Source of the DNA: Pristionchus mayeri
Taxonomy: Eukaryota > Nematoda > Chromadorea > Rhabditida > Neodiplogasteridae
Length of the DNA: 64,000 nucleotides
Direction: 5' to 3'
NCBI GenBank assembly: GCA_036245805.1
Contig: BTRK01000006.1
Coordinates: 37,638,901 to 37,702,900, forward strand
In this document: piece after piece, positions 62,646 through 64,000 of the stretch
Layout: every line of letters starts with the position of its first letter
Numbering within the stretch: position 1 is the first letter of the stretch
The notes under the pieces: generated by a model
The model's database searches: none
Seen by the model: only the letters and a program-made list of their open reading frames with translations
What the model was told of the DNA's origin: nothing
Position numbers and translations under genes: made by a program

Positions 62646-63578
62646 ACGTATCCCACTACCCTTTGCGCAAATATTCCGTGAAATGTCCGTGGAGTGGTAA
62701 AGAAAGAGAGGAAGGGAAAGAGTGTGAGGGGGAGTATGCCTGTACTTTTATGGCCTCCGATAAACAAGAATAGAAGGAGCGAGTAGGAGAACGGCCGCTG
62801 AAAACAAGAAAAAAGAGGAATAAAGGGACCGAATATATTTCACAAACATAATATAATCAATATTCTTAAGTAAAAATTAAGTAAATTGTGGAATTGAAAA
62901 GTGCACAAATCGATAACATACAAAAAAAGTCTTTTCAAAAAATGTTTAAAATATCATTATTTTCGTGTTGATATCTGCTTATATCACCTTTATAGGTCTG
63001 AAATGTGAAAGAACATGAACAAATAATGGAGCATTTTACAAAGGAACGCTGTTTATAGAACTACGACATTGAAATCCATTGGTCCGCTGAAGGGCTATTT
63101 ATGTGAAGTGCATGATGCTTCATTTTCAAAGATTTGGGAAACTGCTTTTCGGCACAGTTTTTTTCGAGAAATTTTGCACCTAGGGGTAACTTTTAACGGG
63201 AAATCGAATAAGATAATTTAATTTGTACATTTCGCAAGTCCAACTTCAGGGTGAGAATTATGAGATTTCAACTGGTCATAATTTTTTTCTCAGATGAGCT
63301 AGCCTTTTACTTCCAACAGTAAAAATGCTTATCTCGTCGAGATCTTTCAGAATTACTAGCTATATATGGGGGTTTGGATGATCCGTTCAAAAGTTAGAAA
63401 AACCGACTTCGACGTTGAGGCGTGCTACAGAAAACGAGGGGTCAGAGATACGGCTTTCTAAGGTCGATTTTCGAACTCTACGTGAAAAGTTACCCCTAGG
63501 AACATCTTAAAATCAACACTTTATTTCTCGCTGTACGGCATATAGGTTGAATTGGTCAATTCTCTCAGATAGTCACTC
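62646..63578 (-). repeat. Right terminal inverted repeat of transposon C
   Basis: Inverse partner of 57138-58042. The gene's first exon starts about 95 bp inside its inner edge, so the promoter is probably in this repeat. Confidence 0.9.
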
Positions 63579-63582
63579 ATAT

Positions 63583-64000
63583 AACATATCACATGTATTC
63601 TGAGAGATTGCATGAAATCGAGGCCACCCTTTGACAAAATGTTCAAAGTGCTCCGATCCCTTCCAGATTATCAGGGTAGGGGTCCCCAAGGTCCAGTTTC
63701 TTTTTGTGCAAGCGGATTCCGCGATTTCTCAAAACTACCTAAAAGACGGCTCCTGAAATTTCGAAATTTCGAAAATTCATAACATGCTTCAAAATTGAGC
63801 TACAATGTCGTTCAAAAAACAAAATGACCAGTTTCGCAAGTAGAACAACTTTCATGTTGAGACTTTTCGGGTAGCGAGAAGTCTCACGTATAAAAAGTGC
63901 AAAAAATCATTTTTCGTTGAAAGTGTTTTTCATTTTTTCGCCGCCGTGAAAAAAAAAGTTCCACGTGTCCCTGAGATTTTATGAGAATCGTAATCTACAA
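63583..64000. other. Unassigned sequence at window end
   Basis: AT-rich, no supported exon or recognised repeat. It may be part of a longer repeat beyond the window. Confidence 0.4.

Larger units (their letters stand above)
57138..63578 (-). mobile_element. Large DNA transposon C with about 0.9-kb inverted repeats and one long gene
   Basis: The ends GAGTGACTATCTGAGAGAA are exact inverted matches at both sides. ATAT flanks at 57134-57137 and 63579-63582 form a 4-bp target duplication. Long terminal inverted repeats run from 57138 to about 58042 and from about 62646 to 63578. Between them is one 12-exon gene on the minus strand (58164-62551), which looks like the transposase. Elements A and B share its end sequence, so this is the likely autonomous member of the family. 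Confidence 0.9.

Overview
This is a nematode nuclear genome fragment. The evidence is small exons with GT-AG introns, T-rich 'tttcag' acceptors, several acceptors placed directly in front of an ATG (as expected for trans-spliced messages), and a typical nematode gene set: transthyretin-like secreted proteins, a nematode astacin and a DEG/ENaC channel. Introns repeatedly contain the short motif TACCGTA(AC). I suspect a diplogastrid (Pristionchus-like) or related rhabditid worm, but that is inference. All gene models were spliced by eye.

Layout. 0.35-5.4 kb (minus): a DEG/ENaC channel with about 20 exons. 6.6-7.2 kb (minus): a weak coiled-coil candidate gene. 7.6-10.0 kb (plus): two tandem transthyretin-like (TTR) genes. 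11.4-15.2 kb (plus): an ETS transcription factor with a Pointed domain, closest to SPDEF/ETS-4. 16.1-20.7 kb (plus): an astacin metalloprotease with EGF and CUB parts and a 2-kb palindromic element in one intron. 21.5-23.0 kb (plus): a multi-pass membrane protein, possibly Bax-inhibitor-1-like.

From 24 kb onward the window is a repeat-rich cluster of LIN-61/MBTR-1-like genes with MBT repeats. There is one complete copy (24.0-30.25 kb), a 3' fragment (33.0-33.9 kb), a second nearly complete copy (34.8-46.7 kb) and a third internal fragment (54.7-57.0 kb). An EGL-9-type HIF prolyl hydroxylase (47.6-50.0 kb) lies exactly where a duplicated MBT 3' end has been split, and the MBT reading frame runs into a copy of the hydroxylase N-terminus. 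A weak F-box-like gene follows (50.8-54.7 kb). The cluster also holds a gag-protease retroelement remnant, a nearly complete non-LTR retrotransposon, an RTE-like fragment and many palindromic elements.

The most notable object is a 6.4-kb DNA element at 57138-63578. It has inverted repeats of about 0.9 kb, a 4-bp ATAT flanking duplication, and one 12-exon gene for a protein of about 1,085 residues. That protein has a zinc-binding N-terminal half and spaced acidic motifs that look like an RNase-H-type transposase core. Two palindromic elements elsewhere (17224-19211 and 39798-45740) share its ends and its 4-bp AT-rich duplications, so this looks like an active or recently active transposon family with an autonomous member and non-autonomous derivatives.
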